A DNA stretch of 64,000 nt from Claveliimonas intestinigallinarum (GCA_019115145.1 DXED01000043.1:1-64000), one strand, 5' to 3'. Numbered from the stretch's first letter, positions 1 to 9,178 are shown. Notes: a model not told the origin generated them from the sequence alone. Numbers and translations are program-made.

Positions 1-84
1 TAAGGGAAAGGCAGGACAAAAAATCAGGATGCTTTTTTATCCTTTATAAGAAAATATGGGAGTTGGCATTTTGGCAAAAAGAGT

Positions 85-110
85 GGTGCTGGAGCTAGGG
101 CTCCAGCACC
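85..110 (-). terminator. Intrinsic terminator of the leftward hydrolase gene
   Basis: Perfect 11-bp inverted repeat (GGTGCTGGAGC / GCTCCAGCACC) with a TAGG loop. Read on the minus strand it is followed within a few bases by CTCTTTTT, so it fits an intrinsic terminator for the leftward hydrolase gene whose stop lies about 30 bases upstream. Confidence 0.75.
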
Positions 111-128
111 ACCTTTGTCTACAGTCTG

Positions 129-158
129 AAACGGCTGCCTACACGCAGCCGTTTTTTT
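129..158 (+). terminator. Intrinsic terminator for rightward transcription entering the window
   Basis: A 10-bp stem (AAACGGCTGC / GCAGCCGTTT, six-base loop) runs straight into a T tract on the plus strand. It would end transcripts coming from a gene left of the window. The stop codon of the opposite-strand hydrolase lies inside it, so the two convergent units share the sequence. Confidence 0.7.
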
Positions 159-1032
159 CTGTCTGATCCAGCCATTCAGTGAGAAGGCGGATATATTTTT
201 CATTGTCCTCCACAAAGCACATGTGACGGCACCCGTCGAAGAGCTCCCATCTTGCGTTCGGGATGCGGTCGTACATGGTCTTGGCGATGAGGGGTGTGCA
301 CAGGTCGTTCGTGCCGCTGATGATGAGGGCCGGGCATTTGATCCTCTCCAGCTTGTCCGTGTACTCCCAGCTTCCCAGGGATCCTGTGGGGTTGTACTCG
401 TTGGGACCCCAGCCGTAGAGGTAGGCCTCCTTCCCGGATCTCTTGGGACGGGTCACACACTCCGGCGTGTCAGCGGAGGGAGAGTCGCAGTGGCGCTCCA
501 TGAAGCGGCTGTTGGCGGCCAGGTACTCCGGCGTGTCAAAGTTTCCGGTCCGCTCCGCCTCGGCGATGGCCTCCTGGTCCTCCTGGGAGAGGAAACGGAT
601 CATCCGGTGCTGCTCCTTTGCCCACAGACTGGCGGAGGAAAGGGTGCTGGAGAGAATGACAGAGGCGACGCCCTCCGGCTGGTAGTCGCAGAGATACTCA
701 ATGGCCAGCATGCCGCCCCAGGACTGTCCCAGCAGGTGCACCTGGTCAAGCCCCAGATGCCTGCGCAGTTCCATCAGCTCGTTGTCCCATGTCTTCTGGC
801 ACCACAGCTCCGGGTGCCCGTCCACATAGGAGTTCCCGCAGCCAAGCTGGTCGTAGGAGATGACGGCCCTGCCTGTATCCGCCAGAGCGTCCAGCACCTC
901 AAAGTAATTGTGTGTGGAGCCCGGTCCGCCGTGGAGAAGGAGCAGAGGCTTCTTGCCGTCCCTGCACTCGCCGGCGATCCGGTAGTAGGTCTGATAGCCC
1001 AGATAGGGCATGTATCCTTCTGTGATCTTCAT
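139..1032 (-). CDS. Proline iminopeptidase-type alpha/beta hydrolase
   Basis: A 297-residue cytoplasmic serine hydrolase of the alpha/beta fold, closest in appearance to prolyl aminopeptidases (peptidase family S33), which release N-terminal proline from short peptides. Visible: the oxyanion HGGPG motif at about residues 34-38, the nucleophile elbow GQSWGG with Ser104, an acid in GTNDLCTP (about Asp243) and the final His in GCRHM (about His270). Length is normal for the family. It is transcribed alone and leftward, diverging from the Xaa-Pro peptidase/transporter genes, so a role in using proline-containing peptides is an inference from both family and context. Other S33 hydrolases (esterases) share the same motifs, so the substrate is not certain. 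Confidence 0.85.
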   Translation of the reverse strand: MKITEGYMPYLGYQTYYRIAGECRDGKKPLLLLHGGPGSTHNYFEVLDALADTGRAVISYDQLGCGNSYVDGHPELWCQKTWDNELMELRRHLGLDQVHLLGQSWGGMLAIEYLCDYQPEGVASVILSSTLSSASLWAKEQHRMIRFLSQEDQEAIAEAERTGNFDTPEYLAANSRFMERHCDSPSADTPECVTRPKRSGKEAYLYGWGPNEYNPTGSLGSWEYTDKLERIKCPALIISGTNDLCTPLIAKTMYDRIPNARWELFDGCRHMCFVEDNEKYIRLLTEWLDQTEKNGCV

Positions 1033-1122
1033 ATAGTTTACCTCCTGAATTTTTTTCTGAATTTTCTTTATCTTACCTCATTGAAGGGCAGGCTTCTTAC
1101 ATAAAACCCGCTGCTTCTGACC

Positions 1123-1152
1123 AGTATATCATAAGGGGATTTTATTTGACAA
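1123..1152 (-). promoter_or_regulatory. Candidate SigA promoter for the leftward hydrolase
   Basis: On the minus strand TTGTCA and TATACT are separated by 18 bases, about 90 bases upstream of the hydrolase start. The 1033-1336 stretch holds no gene: it contains only this promoter and a rightward one. Confidence 0.5.
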
Positions 1153-1213
1153 GGCATGGATATGGGCATGTACTTCCCGATAAAGCCAATATTTTCAAGC
1201 CGCAATTTTTGAG

Positions 1214-1242
1214 TTTACAAACCTGGCTTTATATTGTAAAAT
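1214..1242 (+). promoter_or_regulatory. Candidate SigA promoter for the Xaa-Pro aminopeptidase operon
   Basis: TTTACA and TAAAAT with a 17-base spacer, about 95 bases upstream of the chosen start of the M24 aminopeptidase gene. The downstream leader shows no obvious riboswitch. Confidence 0.55.
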
Positions 1243-1336
1243 AATCTGGTCTGCGCCTGGTGTGCTTGTGCCGGCCGCCCTGCGCGGACAGACAGTGCAT
1301 TTATACAAAACCACAATAATGGAGGCGAAAAAAGTC

Positions 1337-3124
1337 ATGGATATAACCGAGAGAGTGCAGAAGCTGCATGAGATCATGCGGCAGAACAAGGTGGATATCT
1401 ACATCGTGCCCACGGCTGATTTTCATCAGAGTGAGTATGTGGGAGAGTATTTCAAGATGAGAGAATTTCTCACTGGCTTTACCGGATCAGCGGGCACGGC
1501 CGTCTTTACAGCGGACGAAGCTTACCTCTGGACGGACGGCAGATATTTTATCCAGGCTGCAAAGGAGCTGGAGGGGACGCCGGTCAGACTCATGAAGATG
1601 GGCGAGCCCGGAGTGCCTGACATAGAGCATTTCTTAAGCGCCAGTCTTCCCGAGGGGGGCGTCATTGCCTTTGACGGAAGGTGTGTTTCCCTGGGCGACG
1701 GCAAGCTCTACGAACAGATTGCCGCGAGCAAGCAGGGCTCTGTCTCCTGCGAAAGGGATCTGGCGGCGGACATCTGGGAAGACCGTCCGGCCCTGTCAGA
1801 GGAGCCGGTGTGGGAGCTTGCGCTTCAGTACGCAGGCGAGGACCGCGGCTCAAAGCTTGAGAGGATCCGCAGATCCATGGAGGAGGCGGGAGCGGACTGC
1901 CATATACTGACCACGCTGGACGATATATGCTGGACGCTGAACATCCGCGGAAACGACATCGAATTTTTCCCGCTGGTGCTGTCCTACGCAGTCATCAGGA
2001 TGGACCGGATGGATCTCTATGTGGATGCGTCCAAATTCTCTGATGAGCTGAGGGAGAAGCTGGAGAAGGACGGCGTTGTCTTCCACCCCTACAATGACAT
2101 CTATGAGGATGTGAAGAAGCTGGACGAAGGCGGAACTGTCCTCATCGACCCGGCAAGGCTGAACTACGCGCTCTGGAAAAACATTCCCCGCAAGACGGGA
2201 AAGGTGGAGATGCGCAACCCGGAGATCCTTTTCAAGGCAGTCAAAAATCCCACAGAGATTGCCAATATCCGCAAAGCGCAGCTCAAGGACAGCGTTGCCC
2301 ATGTCAAATTTATGAAATGGGTCAAGGAGAACTACGACAAAGAGGTGATCACAGAGCTGAGCGCTTCACAGAAGCTGGATGAACTGCGGGCACAGCAGGG
2401 GAATTTTATCCGGCCCAGTTTTGAACCCATCGTATCCTTTGGCGAGCACGGGGCCATCGTGCACTACACATCCTCGCCGGAGACAGACGTGCGCCTGGAG
2501 GGCGGAAGCTTTCTTCTGACAGACACAGGCGCGGGCTTTTATGAGGGATCTACCGATATCACGAGAACCTACGCACTGGGCGACGTGACAGATAAGATGA
2601 AGGAGCACTTTACGCTGACAGCCATCAGCAACCTTCAGCTTGCATCGGCAAAATTTTTATACGGCACTACCGGGATGACACTGGACATGCTTGCCAGAAA
2701 GCCATTCTGGGACAGGAACCTGAACTTTAACCACGGGACGGGCCACGGGGTCGGCTATCTTCTGAACATACACGAACCGCCGACAGGCTTCCGCTGGCAG
2801 TTCCGGGCAGGAGAGATCCAGCCCTTCGAGGATGGCATGGTGATCACAGACGAGCCTGGCATCTACCTGGAGGGAGAATATGGGATCCGACTGGAAAATG
2901 AGCTGCTGACACGAAAGGGAACCCGGAACGAGTACGGGCAGTTCATGTATTTTGAGACCATCACATTCGTCCCGATGGACCTGGATGCCATCCTGCCGGA
3001 TATGATGACAGAAGAGGAGAGACATCTTCTGAACACCTACCACAGCGCAGTGTACGAGAAGGTTTCCCCCTTCCTCGACGAGGAGGAGCGGGCATGGCTT
3101 CAGAAGTACACAAGAGCCGTGTAG
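1337..3124 (+). CDS. Xaa-Pro aminopeptidase (M24B, long form)
   Basis: A 595-residue cytoplasmic metallopeptidase that removes the N-terminal residue when proline is next. The long form has two creatinase-like N-terminal domains, a pita-bread catalytic domain and a C-terminal extension, and the length fits. The five metal ligands are visible: two Asp in LLTDTGAGF and STDITRTY, His in NHGTGHGVGY, Glu in DEPGIYLEGE and Glu in IRLENELL. An upstream in-frame ATG exists at 1262, but GGAGG at 1321-1325 is correctly spaced for the ATG at 1337 (MDITERVQK), so I start there. Only 28 bases separate it from a peptide-type transporter gene, with a second M24 peptidase beyond; together they look like a peptide uptake and proline-peptide hydrolysis unit. 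Confidence 0.93.
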   Translation: MDITERVQKLHEIMRQNKVDIYIVPTADFHQSEYVGEYFKMREFLTGFTGSAGTAVFTADEAYLWTDGRYFIQAAKELEGTPVRLMKMGEPGVPDIEHFLSASLPEGGVIAFDGRCVSLGDGKLYEQIAASKQGSVSCERDLAADIWEDRPALSEEPVWELALQYAGEDRGSKLERIRRSMEEAGADCHILTTLDDICWTLNIRGNDIEFFPLVLSYAVIRMDRMDLYVDASKFSDELREKLEKDGVVFHPYNDIYEDVKKLDEGGTVLIDPARLNYALWKNIPRKTGKVEMRNPEILFKAVKNPTEIANIRKAQLKDSVAHVKFMKWVKENYDKEVITELSASQKLDELRAQQGNFIRPSFEPIVSFGEHGAIVHYTSSPETDVRLEGGSFLLTDTGAGFYEGSTDITRTYALGDVTDKMKEHFTLTAISNLQLASAKFLYGTTGMTLDMLARKPFWDRNLNFNHGTGHGVGYLLNIHEPPTGFRWQFRAGEIQPFEDGMVITDEPGIYLEGEYGIRLENELLTRKGTRNEYGQFMYFETITFVPMDLDAILPDMMTEEERHLLNTYHSAVYEKVSPFLDEEERAWLQKYTRAV

Positions 3125-3152
3125 GAAATAATAGTAGAGAGGAAACTTCAAA

Positions 3153-4514
3153 ATGGAACAGACAGCAAAAAGAAAAAAACCCTTTGGTTTCTATGTCTGC
3201 GCGCTCGGCTTTACCTTTGAGCGTCTGGCATTTTACACCATGAAATATCTTCTGGCGATCTGGATCGCCACAGAGGCAATGCAGGGCGGACTCGGGCTTA
3301 CCGACTCCGAGGGAACATTTATCTCCGCCGTGTTCGTGGCCGGAACCTACATCACACCCATCGTGGGCGGATGGATCGCCGACTACTGGCTGAGCCCCCG
3401 CATCTGCGTGCCGGCAGGTATGATCCTGATGGGCCTTGGCTATGTGTGCGCATGGCAGGCTGACTCCCTCACTATGGTGTGGGTCATGATCATACTGGTT
3501 GCCATCGGTACAGGTCTTTTCAAGGGAAACCTGTCCGGTATCAACGGACTTTTATTCCACGACCAGGAGGAGCTGAACAATGCATTCTCCATCCAGTACT
3601 CCTTTGTAAACATCGGAAGCTTTATCGGAACAACCTTTATCGCCATGCTTCCCATCTCAGGACTCTTTGGCCTGAAGCTGCCCTTTAACACCGTATTCCT
3701 GATCTGCGGCATCTTCCTCTTCATCGATGCCATCTGGTTCATCGCAAACCAGAGAGCGCTGGGAGAGGCGGGAAAGAAGCCCTTCAAGCATGATCAGAGA
3801 GAGTTCGTGGACAAGGCGAAGGCGGAAAAGGCAGAGAGCGCTCCCCTGACAAAGAGCGACTGGAAACGCATCATTGCGGTTATCCTTGTGACCCTGTTCT
3901 CTGTTGTGTTCTGGATGGTGTGGTATCTTGCCTACTATCCGGCCTATTTCTACTTTGGATGGGGCGACGGCGCTTCCTATCTGAACCACGCCAACTGGAT
4001 GATCGGCTCCTTCCAGGTGCCCACATCCTGGTTTGACTCCATGAACGCCATCACCTGCATCATTCTGGGACCGGTGTTCGCTGTGGTGTGGGACAAGATG
4101 GCCAAGCGTCCGAAGGGCGATATGAGCATGTTCAAGAAGACAGCTCTGGGCATGATCCTTGTGGGTGTTGCCTTTGTTGTCATGGTACTGGCGGACATCA
4201 TCAGAGGAGACGGCCAGTGCTCACTTGTCTGGATCGCCATGGTGGCTGTTCTCATGTCTGTGGGCGAGATGATCTTCTCACCTCTGGGGAACTCCTTCAT
4301 CACAAAGATCGCGCCGGCCAAGGCCATGGGAATTCTTCTTGGCTTCTGGCCCATCGCCGTGTTCTTTGCACAGATGATCTATCCGCCGCTCTACGACTTC
4401 CTGAAGACCGTTCCCTTCCAGATGGGATACGGCGTCCTGGCAGCGGTTGTCATTGTTCTGGGAGTGATCCTGTGGGCATGCAGCGGCAAGCTGGACAAGC
4501 TGGAGCAGGAGTAA
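3153..4514 (+). CDS. POT/PTR-family oligopeptide transporter
   Basis: A 453-residue polytopic membrane protein of the major facilitator superfamily, POT (proton-dependent oligopeptide) branch, with about a dozen hydrophobic segments and a long central polar loop (roughly residues 205-235). The first helix carries FTFERLAFY where POT members normally have ExxERFxYY: the second Glu and the Arg are kept, but the first Glu is Phe. Later conserved elements such as GTGLFKGNLSG and FSIQYSFVNIGSFIG are present. It sits between two M24 Xaa-Pro peptidase genes, so di/tripeptide import is the simplest reading. The missing first Glu, implicated in proton coupling in studied POTs, leaves the coupling mode uncertain. 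Confidence 0.88.
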   Translation: MEQTAKRKKPFGFYVCALGFTFERLAFYTMKYLLAIWIATEAMQGGLGLTDSEGTFISAVFVAGTYITPIVGGWIADYWLSPRICVPAGMILMGLGYVCAWQADSLTMVWVMIILVAIGTGLFKGNLSGINGLLFHDQEELNNAFSIQYSFVNIGSFIGTTFIAMLPISGLFGLKLPFNTVFLICGIFLFIDAIWFIANQRALGEAGKKPFKHDQREFVDKAKAEKAESAPLTKSDWKRIIAVILVTLFSVVFWMVWYLAYYPAYFYFGWGDGASYLNHANWMIGSFQVPTSWFDSMNAITCIILGPVFAVVWDKMAKRPKGDMSMFKKTALGMILVGVAFVVMVLADIIRGDGQCSLVWIAMVAVLMSVGEMIFSPLGNSFITKIAPAKAMGILLGFWPIAVFFAQMIYPPLYDFLKTVPFQMGYGVLAAVVIVLGVILWACSGKLDKLEQE

Positions 4515-4553
4515 TATCATAAGTAAGAGACCGACTGTTTTTGGCGGACATTT

Positions 4554-4574
4554 TGCCGGGGAGCTTCCCCGGCA
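4554..4574 (+). other. GC-rich hairpin between transporter and second peptidase genes
   Basis: Perfect 8-bp stem (TGCCGGGG / CCCCGGCA) with a 5-base loop and no T tract. It lies inside the presumed operon and may modulate mRNA stability or cause partial termination; function not shown. Confidence 0.4.
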
Positions 4575-4605
4575 TGTGTAAAATATATAGAGAGGTGTGC
4601 ATATC

Positions 4606-5691
4606 ATGAACGAGGGAAGAACTCAGAAAATTTTAAAGGCAATGGAAGAAAACAAGATTCCCCAGATGATCATCTCTGATCCGGTAGCGATCTTCTACCT
4701 GACAGGAAAGTGGATCCATCCGGGCGAGAGGATGCTGGCTCTGTACCTGAATGTAAAGGGGAACCACAAGCTGGTCATCAACAAGCTGTTCCCCCAGGAG
4801 AAGGATCTGGGCGTTGAGCTTGTGTGGTACGATGACGTGGAGGACGCCGTGGAGATCCTGAGCCGCTACGTGGACAAGGACGCTGTCATGGGCGTGGACA
4901 AGAACTGGCCCGCCAGATTTCTTCTCCGCCTTCAGGAGCTGGGCGGCGGAAGCAGCTTTGTCAATGCTTCCTGGATCGTTGACCAGGTCCGCATGATCAA
5001 GGATGAGGAGGAGCAGGAGCTGATGCGGATCTCCTCCCGGATCAACGACGGCGTTATGGAGAAGGTCATCCCCCTTGTGGCAAAGGGAATGACAGAGATG
5101 GAGCTGGACCACAAGGTGCGGGAGATCTACAAGGAAGCCGGATGTGAGGGCGTGTCCTTTGATCCCATCACTGCCTACGGGAAGAACGGGGCAGATCCCC
5201 ACCACGCCACAGACGATACAAAGGGCAAACGGGGTGACTGCGTAGTCATCGACATCGGCGGTTTCAAGGACAACTACGCTTCCGACATGACAAGAACCGT
5301 CTTCATCGGAGAGGTGTCAGACCGGGCAAGAGAGATCTACAACATCGTCCTGGAGGCCAACCTGCGGGGCATCGCGGCTGCAAAGCCGGGCAACCGGATG
5401 TGCGACGTGGACCTTGCCGCGAGAAATTACATCGAGGAGAAGGGCTACGGACAGTATTTTACGCACCGCACCGGACACTCCATCGGTCTGGAGGACCACG
5501 AGTTCGGCGACGTGTCATCTGTGAACACAGATATCATCAAGCCGGGCCAGTGCTTTTCCGTTGAGCCGGGCATCTATCTGCCGGAGGAGGGCATCGGTGT
5601 GCGCATCGAGGACCTTGTCCTGATCACAGAGGACGGCTGCGAGGTGCTCAACAGCTTTACAAAGGATCTGATCGTCGTACCGGAGGAGTAA
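4606..5691 (+). CDS. Xaa-Pro dipeptidase / M24 aminopeptidase
   Basis: A 361-residue cytoplasmic M24B peptidase of the short type: a creatinase N-terminal domain (about 1-130) and a pita-bread catalytic domain (about 140-355). Metal ligands are all visible: Asp in VIDIGGF, Asp in ASDMTRTVF, His in RTGHSIGLEDHE, Glu in SVEPGIYLP and Glu in VRIEDLVLI. It should cleave Xaa-Pro di- or short peptides delivered by the preceding transporter. A GTG at 4597 is in frame, but GAGAGGTG just upstream fits the ATG at 4606 better. A regulator of the RpiR family follows after its own promoter. Confidence 0.92.
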   Translation: MNEGRTQKILKAMEENKIPQMIISDPVAIFYLTGKWIHPGERMLALYLNVKGNHKLVINKLFPQEKDLGVELVWYDDVEDAVEILSRYVDKDAVMGVDKNWPARFLLRLQELGGGSSFVNASWIVDQVRMIKDEEEQELMRISSRINDGVMEKVIPLVAKGMTEMELDHKVREIYKEAGCEGVSFDPITAYGKNGADPHHATDDTKGKRGDCVVIDIGGFKDNYASDMTRTVFIGEVSDRAREIYNIVLEANLRGIAAAKPGNRMCDVDLAARNYIEEKGYGQYFTHRTGHSIGLEDHEFGDVSSVNTDIIKPGQCFSVEPGIYLPEEGIGVRIEDLVLITEDGCEVLNSFTKDLIVVPEE

Positions 5692-5701
5692 GGATTTCTA
5701 C

Positions 5702-5730
5702 TTGCGGACGGAAGCGACAGGATTTATAAT
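5702..5730 (+). promoter_or_regulatory. Candidate SigA promoter for the RpiR-type regulator
   Basis: TTGCGG and TATAAT with a 17-base spacer, directly after the M24 peptidase stop and about 80 bases before the regulator start. Confidence 0.6.
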
Positions 5731-5809
5731 AGTACAGTGAATACACACAGAGGGCAGGAACCGGGGGTTCTTTGTCCTCTTGTGACTATAAAGAAAAGGG
5801 ACCTGTAAA

Positions 5810-6748
5810 ATGGGAACAAACAACGAATTACTGCAGAAAATTGATGACGGATACGCGAGGTTCAGCAAGGGGCAGAAAAAGCTGGCTGACTACATCCGCA
5901 GAGACTATGACAAGGCCGCATTCCTCACAGCGGCGAAGATGGGCGAGGTGGTGGGGGTCAGCGAGTCCACAGTGGTCCGCTTTGCCACCGCTTTGGGCTA
6001 TTCCGGCTACCCGGCCTTCCAGAAGGCGCTGGAGGAGATGGTGCGCACCCGGCTGAATTCCATCCAGCGCATGGAGGTGACTTACGGGCGTATCACCCAG
6101 GGGGAGATCCTGGAATCTGTCCTTCAGTCGGACATTGAGAAGATCAAGCTCACCATGGAGAACATTGACCATGAGGCCTTCGAGCTGGCGGTGGAGACTA
6201 TCCTGAAGGCCAGGAAGGTGTATGTGGTGGGAATCAGGAGCTGCGCGCCCCTGGCCAGCTTCCTGAGCTTTTACCTCAATCTGCTCTGCGAGGATGTGAC
6301 CCCTGTGAGCACCAACAGCTCCAGCGAGATCTTCGAGCAGCTCCTGCGCATCGGCGAGGAGGATGTGATCATCGGCATCAGTTTCCCGCGGTACTCCATG
6401 CGCACCCTGAAGGCGCTGGAATTCGCCAGCAACAGGAAGGCGAAGGTCATCACCCTGACAGACAGCATCCACTCCCCCATGAACCTCTACTCCTCCTGCA
6501 ACCTGATCGCCAGGAGCGACATGGCCTCCATCGTGGACTCCCTGGTAGCCCCCTTAAGCGTTGTCAACGCCCTGGTGGTAGCCCTGTGCATGAAGAAGCA
6601 AAAAGAGGTGGTCTCCACCCTGGAGATGCTGGAGGAGATCTGGGACGAGTACCAGGTCTACAGCGGGGACGAACTGGACAAGGTGAGCGACAAGGTGGAG
6701 CTCTCCACGCCCGGAAGAAAGGAAGGCAAAGGGGAGGCAGATGAGTAA
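5810..6748 (+). CDS. MurR/RpiR-family transcriptional regulator
   Basis: A 312-residue regulator with an N-terminal HTH_6 domain (about 1-80; the recognition region reads VGVSESTVVRFATALGYSGYP with conserved SxSTVxRF) and a C-terminal SIS sugar-phosphate-binding domain (about 125-260; VYVVGIRSCAPLASFL). Members sense phosphosugars and control sugar or amino-sugar genes, but no sugar genes lie here, so the target is unknown. The C-terminal 30 residues are a polar tail. The last 8 bases overlap the next gene, so the two are translationally coupled. Confidence 0.9.
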   Translation: MGTNNELLQKIDDGYARFSKGQKKLADYIRRDYDKAAFLTAAKMGEVVGVSESTVVRFATALGYSGYPAFQKALEEMVRTRLNSIQRMEVTYGRITQGEILESVLQSDIEKIKLTMENIDHEAFELAVETILKARKVYVVGIRSCAPLASFLSFYLNLLCEDVTPVSTNSSSEIFEQLLRIGEEDVIIGISFPRYSMRTLKALEFASNRKAKVITLTDSIHSPMNLYSSCNLIARSDMASIVDSLVAPLSVVNALVVALCMKKQKEVVSTLEMLEEIWDEYQVYSGDELDKVSDKVELSTPGRKEGKGEADE

Positions 6749-7970
6749 GGTTCTGATTATCGGCGCCGGCGCCGCCGGCATGTACGCGGCTGTGACAGCT
6801 GCCCGGGCGGGACATCAGGTCCACGTCTTTGAGAAAAATGACAAAGCCGGCAGAAAGCTTTTTATCACGGGAAAAGGGCGCTGCAACCTGACAAACGACT
6901 GCGACACAGAGGAACTGCTCCAGGCGGTCAAAAGCAATCGGAAATTTCTCTACAGCAGCTTTTACACCCACACAAACCAGGATGTGATCCGCTTTTTCCA
7001 GGACAATGGTATGCCTGTAAAGACGGAGCGAGGGGGTCGTGTCTTCCCCGCCTCTGACCACTCCTCAGATGTGATCCGCACTCTGGAGCGGCAGATGAGC
7101 AAATGGGGAGTCAGGCTCCACCTGGGGACAGAGGTGAGGGAGCTTCTGACAGAGGAGGGAAGGATAGCCGGCCTTCTCCTGGGGGACGGCACCCGGGAGA
7201 CAGGAGACGCCTGCATCGTCGCCACCGGAGGCTTTTCCTATCCCCTGACCGGCTCCACCGGGGACGGCTACCGGTTTGCCCGGGAGGCAGGCCACAGCGT
7301 CACGGATCTTGTTCCCTCCCTCGTGCCGGTGGAGGCGAAAGAAAAGTGGGTGGGAGACCTGATGGGCCTGTCCCTGAGAAACATAGAGCTGACGGTAAAG
7401 GACGGGAAGAAGGAGCTGTACCGGGATTTCGGGGAAATGCTGTTCACCCATTTCGGTCTCAGCGGCCCGGTGGTACTTAGCGCTACCAGCGAGGTAGGGC
7501 CGCGGCTTGAGAAGGGGCCGCTCTCCTTCCACATCGATCTGAAGCCGGCTCTGACCCCGGAGCAGCTGGATCAGAGGATCCTGCGGGATTTCGGAGAGCA
7601 GAAGAACAGGCAGTTCAAAAATTCTCTCGGAAAGCTTCTCCCCGCCAAGCTGATCCCCGTGGTGGTGGGGCTGTCAGGCATTTCCCCGGAAAAGAAGATC
7701 CACGACATCTCCAGGGAGGAGAGAAGAGGGCTGGTCAGCCTTCTGAAGGATCTGACCGTGACGGCCGTGTCCCTGCGGAGCTGGAGCGAGGCCATCATCA
7801 CAAAGGGCGGCGTCTCGGTGCGGGAGATAGACCCGGCCACTATGGAGTCGAAAAAGATAAAGGGACTCTATTTTGCCGGTGAAGTTCTGGATCTGGACGC
7901 GGTGACGGGAGGCTTTAACCTCCAGATCGCCTGGTCCACCGCCTATCTGGCGGGGAGCAGCATTCCCTAG
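6741..7970 (+). CDS. HI0933/BaiN-type NAD(P)/FAD-dependent oxidoreductase
   Basis: A 409-residue flavoprotein. The N-terminus has a Rossmann dinucleotide motif (VLIIGAGAAGMYAA) and the C-terminus a second flavin-binding signature (GLYFAGEVLDLDAVTGGFNLQIAWSTAY region, about residues 375-400), characteristic of the HI0933 family; some relatives (BaiN) reduce bile-acid intermediates, but most have no known substrate. GKGRCNLTN near residue 50 is also conserved. It starts 8 bases before the regulator ends. In related genomes the same gene commonly lies upstream of cmk and ispH, as it does here, so it is probably core rather than accessory. Confidence 0.87.
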   Translation: MSKVLIIGAGAAGMYAAVTAARAGHQVHVFEKNDKAGRKLFITGKGRCNLTNDCDTEELLQAVKSNRKFLYSSFYTHTNQDVIRFFQDNGMPVKTERGGRVFPASDHSSDVIRTLERQMSKWGVRLHLGTEVRELLTEEGRIAGLLLGDGTRETGDACIVATGGFSYPLTGSTGDGYRFAREAGHSVTDLVPSLVPVEAKEKWVGDLMGLSLRNIELTVKDGKKELYRDFGEMLFTHFGLSGPVVLSATSEVGPRLEKGPLSFHIDLKPALTPEQLDQRILRDFGEQKNRQFKNSLGKLLPAKLIPVVVGLSGISPEKKIHDISREERRGLVSLLKDLTVTAVSLRSWSEAIITKGGVSVREIDPATMESKKIKGLYFAGEVLDLDAVTGGFNLQIAWSTAYLAGSSIP

Positions 7971-8005
7971 CAGGAAAGAATTTTTACAGGAAAAGGAATG
8001 ATATT

Positions 8006-8449
8006 ATGGAACCAGTATATTATATGGAATACAGCGAGTCTTTTAAGATCGTAAACGAGATGTACACAGCCCTCTACAAATACAGGAACTCAAAGGCCTG
8101 GGGGCCCTTCAAGATCCAGGACATCAAGACAAGGGCTTACGAGGGCGCCAAGAAGCGGTGGGCAGAGCTGAAGAAGATCAGCCGGAAGGAGCGCCTTGTG
8201 AAGGTCAGCTTCTACGAGGACAGCTTCACCTGCGTGACAGGGGATGTCACCCAGGAATTCTCCTACGGGGAGATCGAGTGCATCTGCGAGACCGATACCA
8301 CTCTTGCGCTGGTGGCGGACAAAAAGCGGAAGAAGGAGGGCTTTATCGCTCTGAAAAAAGGGAGCGTAAAGGGGAAGAGCCTTGCGGATCTGAAGGAATT
8401 TCTCCTGAAAAAATGCACAAAGGCAGGCGGCAGTATCAGACATCTCTAA
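8006..8449 (+). CDS. YcxB-like C-terminal domain protein
   Basis: A 147-residue soluble protein. The central part (VKVSFYEDSFTCVTGD, then YGEIECICETDTTLALVADKK and a GFIALKKGSV segment) resembles the PH-like fold of YcxB C-terminal domains, which are usually preceded by two membrane helices; none is present here. N-terminal residues 35-65 are very basic. It lies 35 bases after the flavoprotein gene and 58 before cmk, on the same strand. Function unknown; the domain call is from pattern only. Confidence 0.6.
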   Translation: MEPVYYMEYSESFKIVNEMYTALYKYRNSKAWGPFKIQDIKTRAYEGAKKRWAELKKISRKERLVKVSFYEDSFTCVTGDVTQEFSYGEIECICETDTTLALVADKKRKKEGFIALKKGSVKGKSLADLKEFLLKKCTKAGGSIRHL

Positions 8450-8507
8450 AAGCGGAAGCGGACAGCCAACATGCGGCGAAAAAATATACAGGACAAGGAG
8501 CAAAGAT

Positions 8508-9164
8508 ATGGGTTACAGTATAGCGATCGACGGTCCGGCGGGGGCGGGAAAGAGCACCATCGCCCGGCTTGTGGCCAAAGAGAAGGGATTTATCTACGTG
8601 GATACAGGAGCCATGTACAGGGGGCTGGCGGTCCACTTCCTGAAGAAGGGCATACAGCCGGAGGACACGGAGAAGATCAAGGAGGCCTGCCGGGACGCCC
8701 AGGTTTCCATCGGCTATGAGGAGGGACAGCAGCAGGTCTATCTGAACGGCGAAAATATCACCTCCCAGCTGCGCCGGGAGGAAGTGGGCAATATGGCTTC
8801 AAAAAGCTCTGCCATCCCGGAGGTGAGAGAGAAGCTTCTCTCCCTGCAGCGGGATCTGGCCCGCAGGCAGAACGTGGTCATGGACGGCCGGGACATCGGC
8901 ACCTGCGTCCTGCCGGACGCGGATGTGAAAGTCTACCTGACAGCCAGCAGCCGGACCCGGGCGAAGAGAAGATATGACGAGCTGACCGCCAGGGGAGTCC
9001 CCTGCGATCTGGAGCAGATCGAGCAGGACATCATCGAGCGGGACAGCCGGGATATGAACCGGGAGATCTCTCCTCTGCGCCAGGCTGAGGACGCGGTGCT
9101 GGTGGACAGCTCGGACATGACCATCAGGCAGGTGGCGGACGCCATCCTGGCTCTCTGCCGCTAG
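8508..9164 (+). CDS. cmk: Cytidylate kinase
   Basis: A 218-residue cytoplasmic kinase that phosphorylates CMP and dCMP with ATP. The P-loop reads GPAGAGKST at residues 8-16, followed by YVDTGAMYRG, the NMP-binding segment. MDGRDIGTCVLPDA and the lid region TASSRTRAKRRYDEL are also clear. Length is typical. It is the last intact gene before a decayed ispH and then an S1-domain gene; cmk-ispH-rpsA is the familiar order in Clostridia. Confidence 0.96.
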   Translation: MGYSIAIDGPAGAGKSTIARLVAKEKGFIYVDTGAMYRGLAVHFLKKGIQPEDTEKIKEACRDAQVSIGYEEGQQQVYLNGENITSQLRREEVGNMASKSSAIPEVREKLLSLQRDLARRQNVVMDGRDIGTCVLPDADVKVYLTASSRTRAKRRYDELTARGVPCDLEQIEQDIIERDSRDMNREISPLRQAEDAVLVDSSDMTIRQVADAILALCR

Positions 9165-9178
9165 AGCCCCGCCGGGAC

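Noticed and set aside
223..1104. 293-codon rightward frame opposite the iminopeptidase-type gene
   Set aside because: The leftward frame has the full catalytic triad; the rightward one has no motifs and runs through the divergent promoter region.
1142..1180. TTGACA at about 1146 as a rightward promoter
   Set aside because: No acceptable -10 at 16-18 bases; the TTTACA-17-TAAAAT pair nearer the gene is better.
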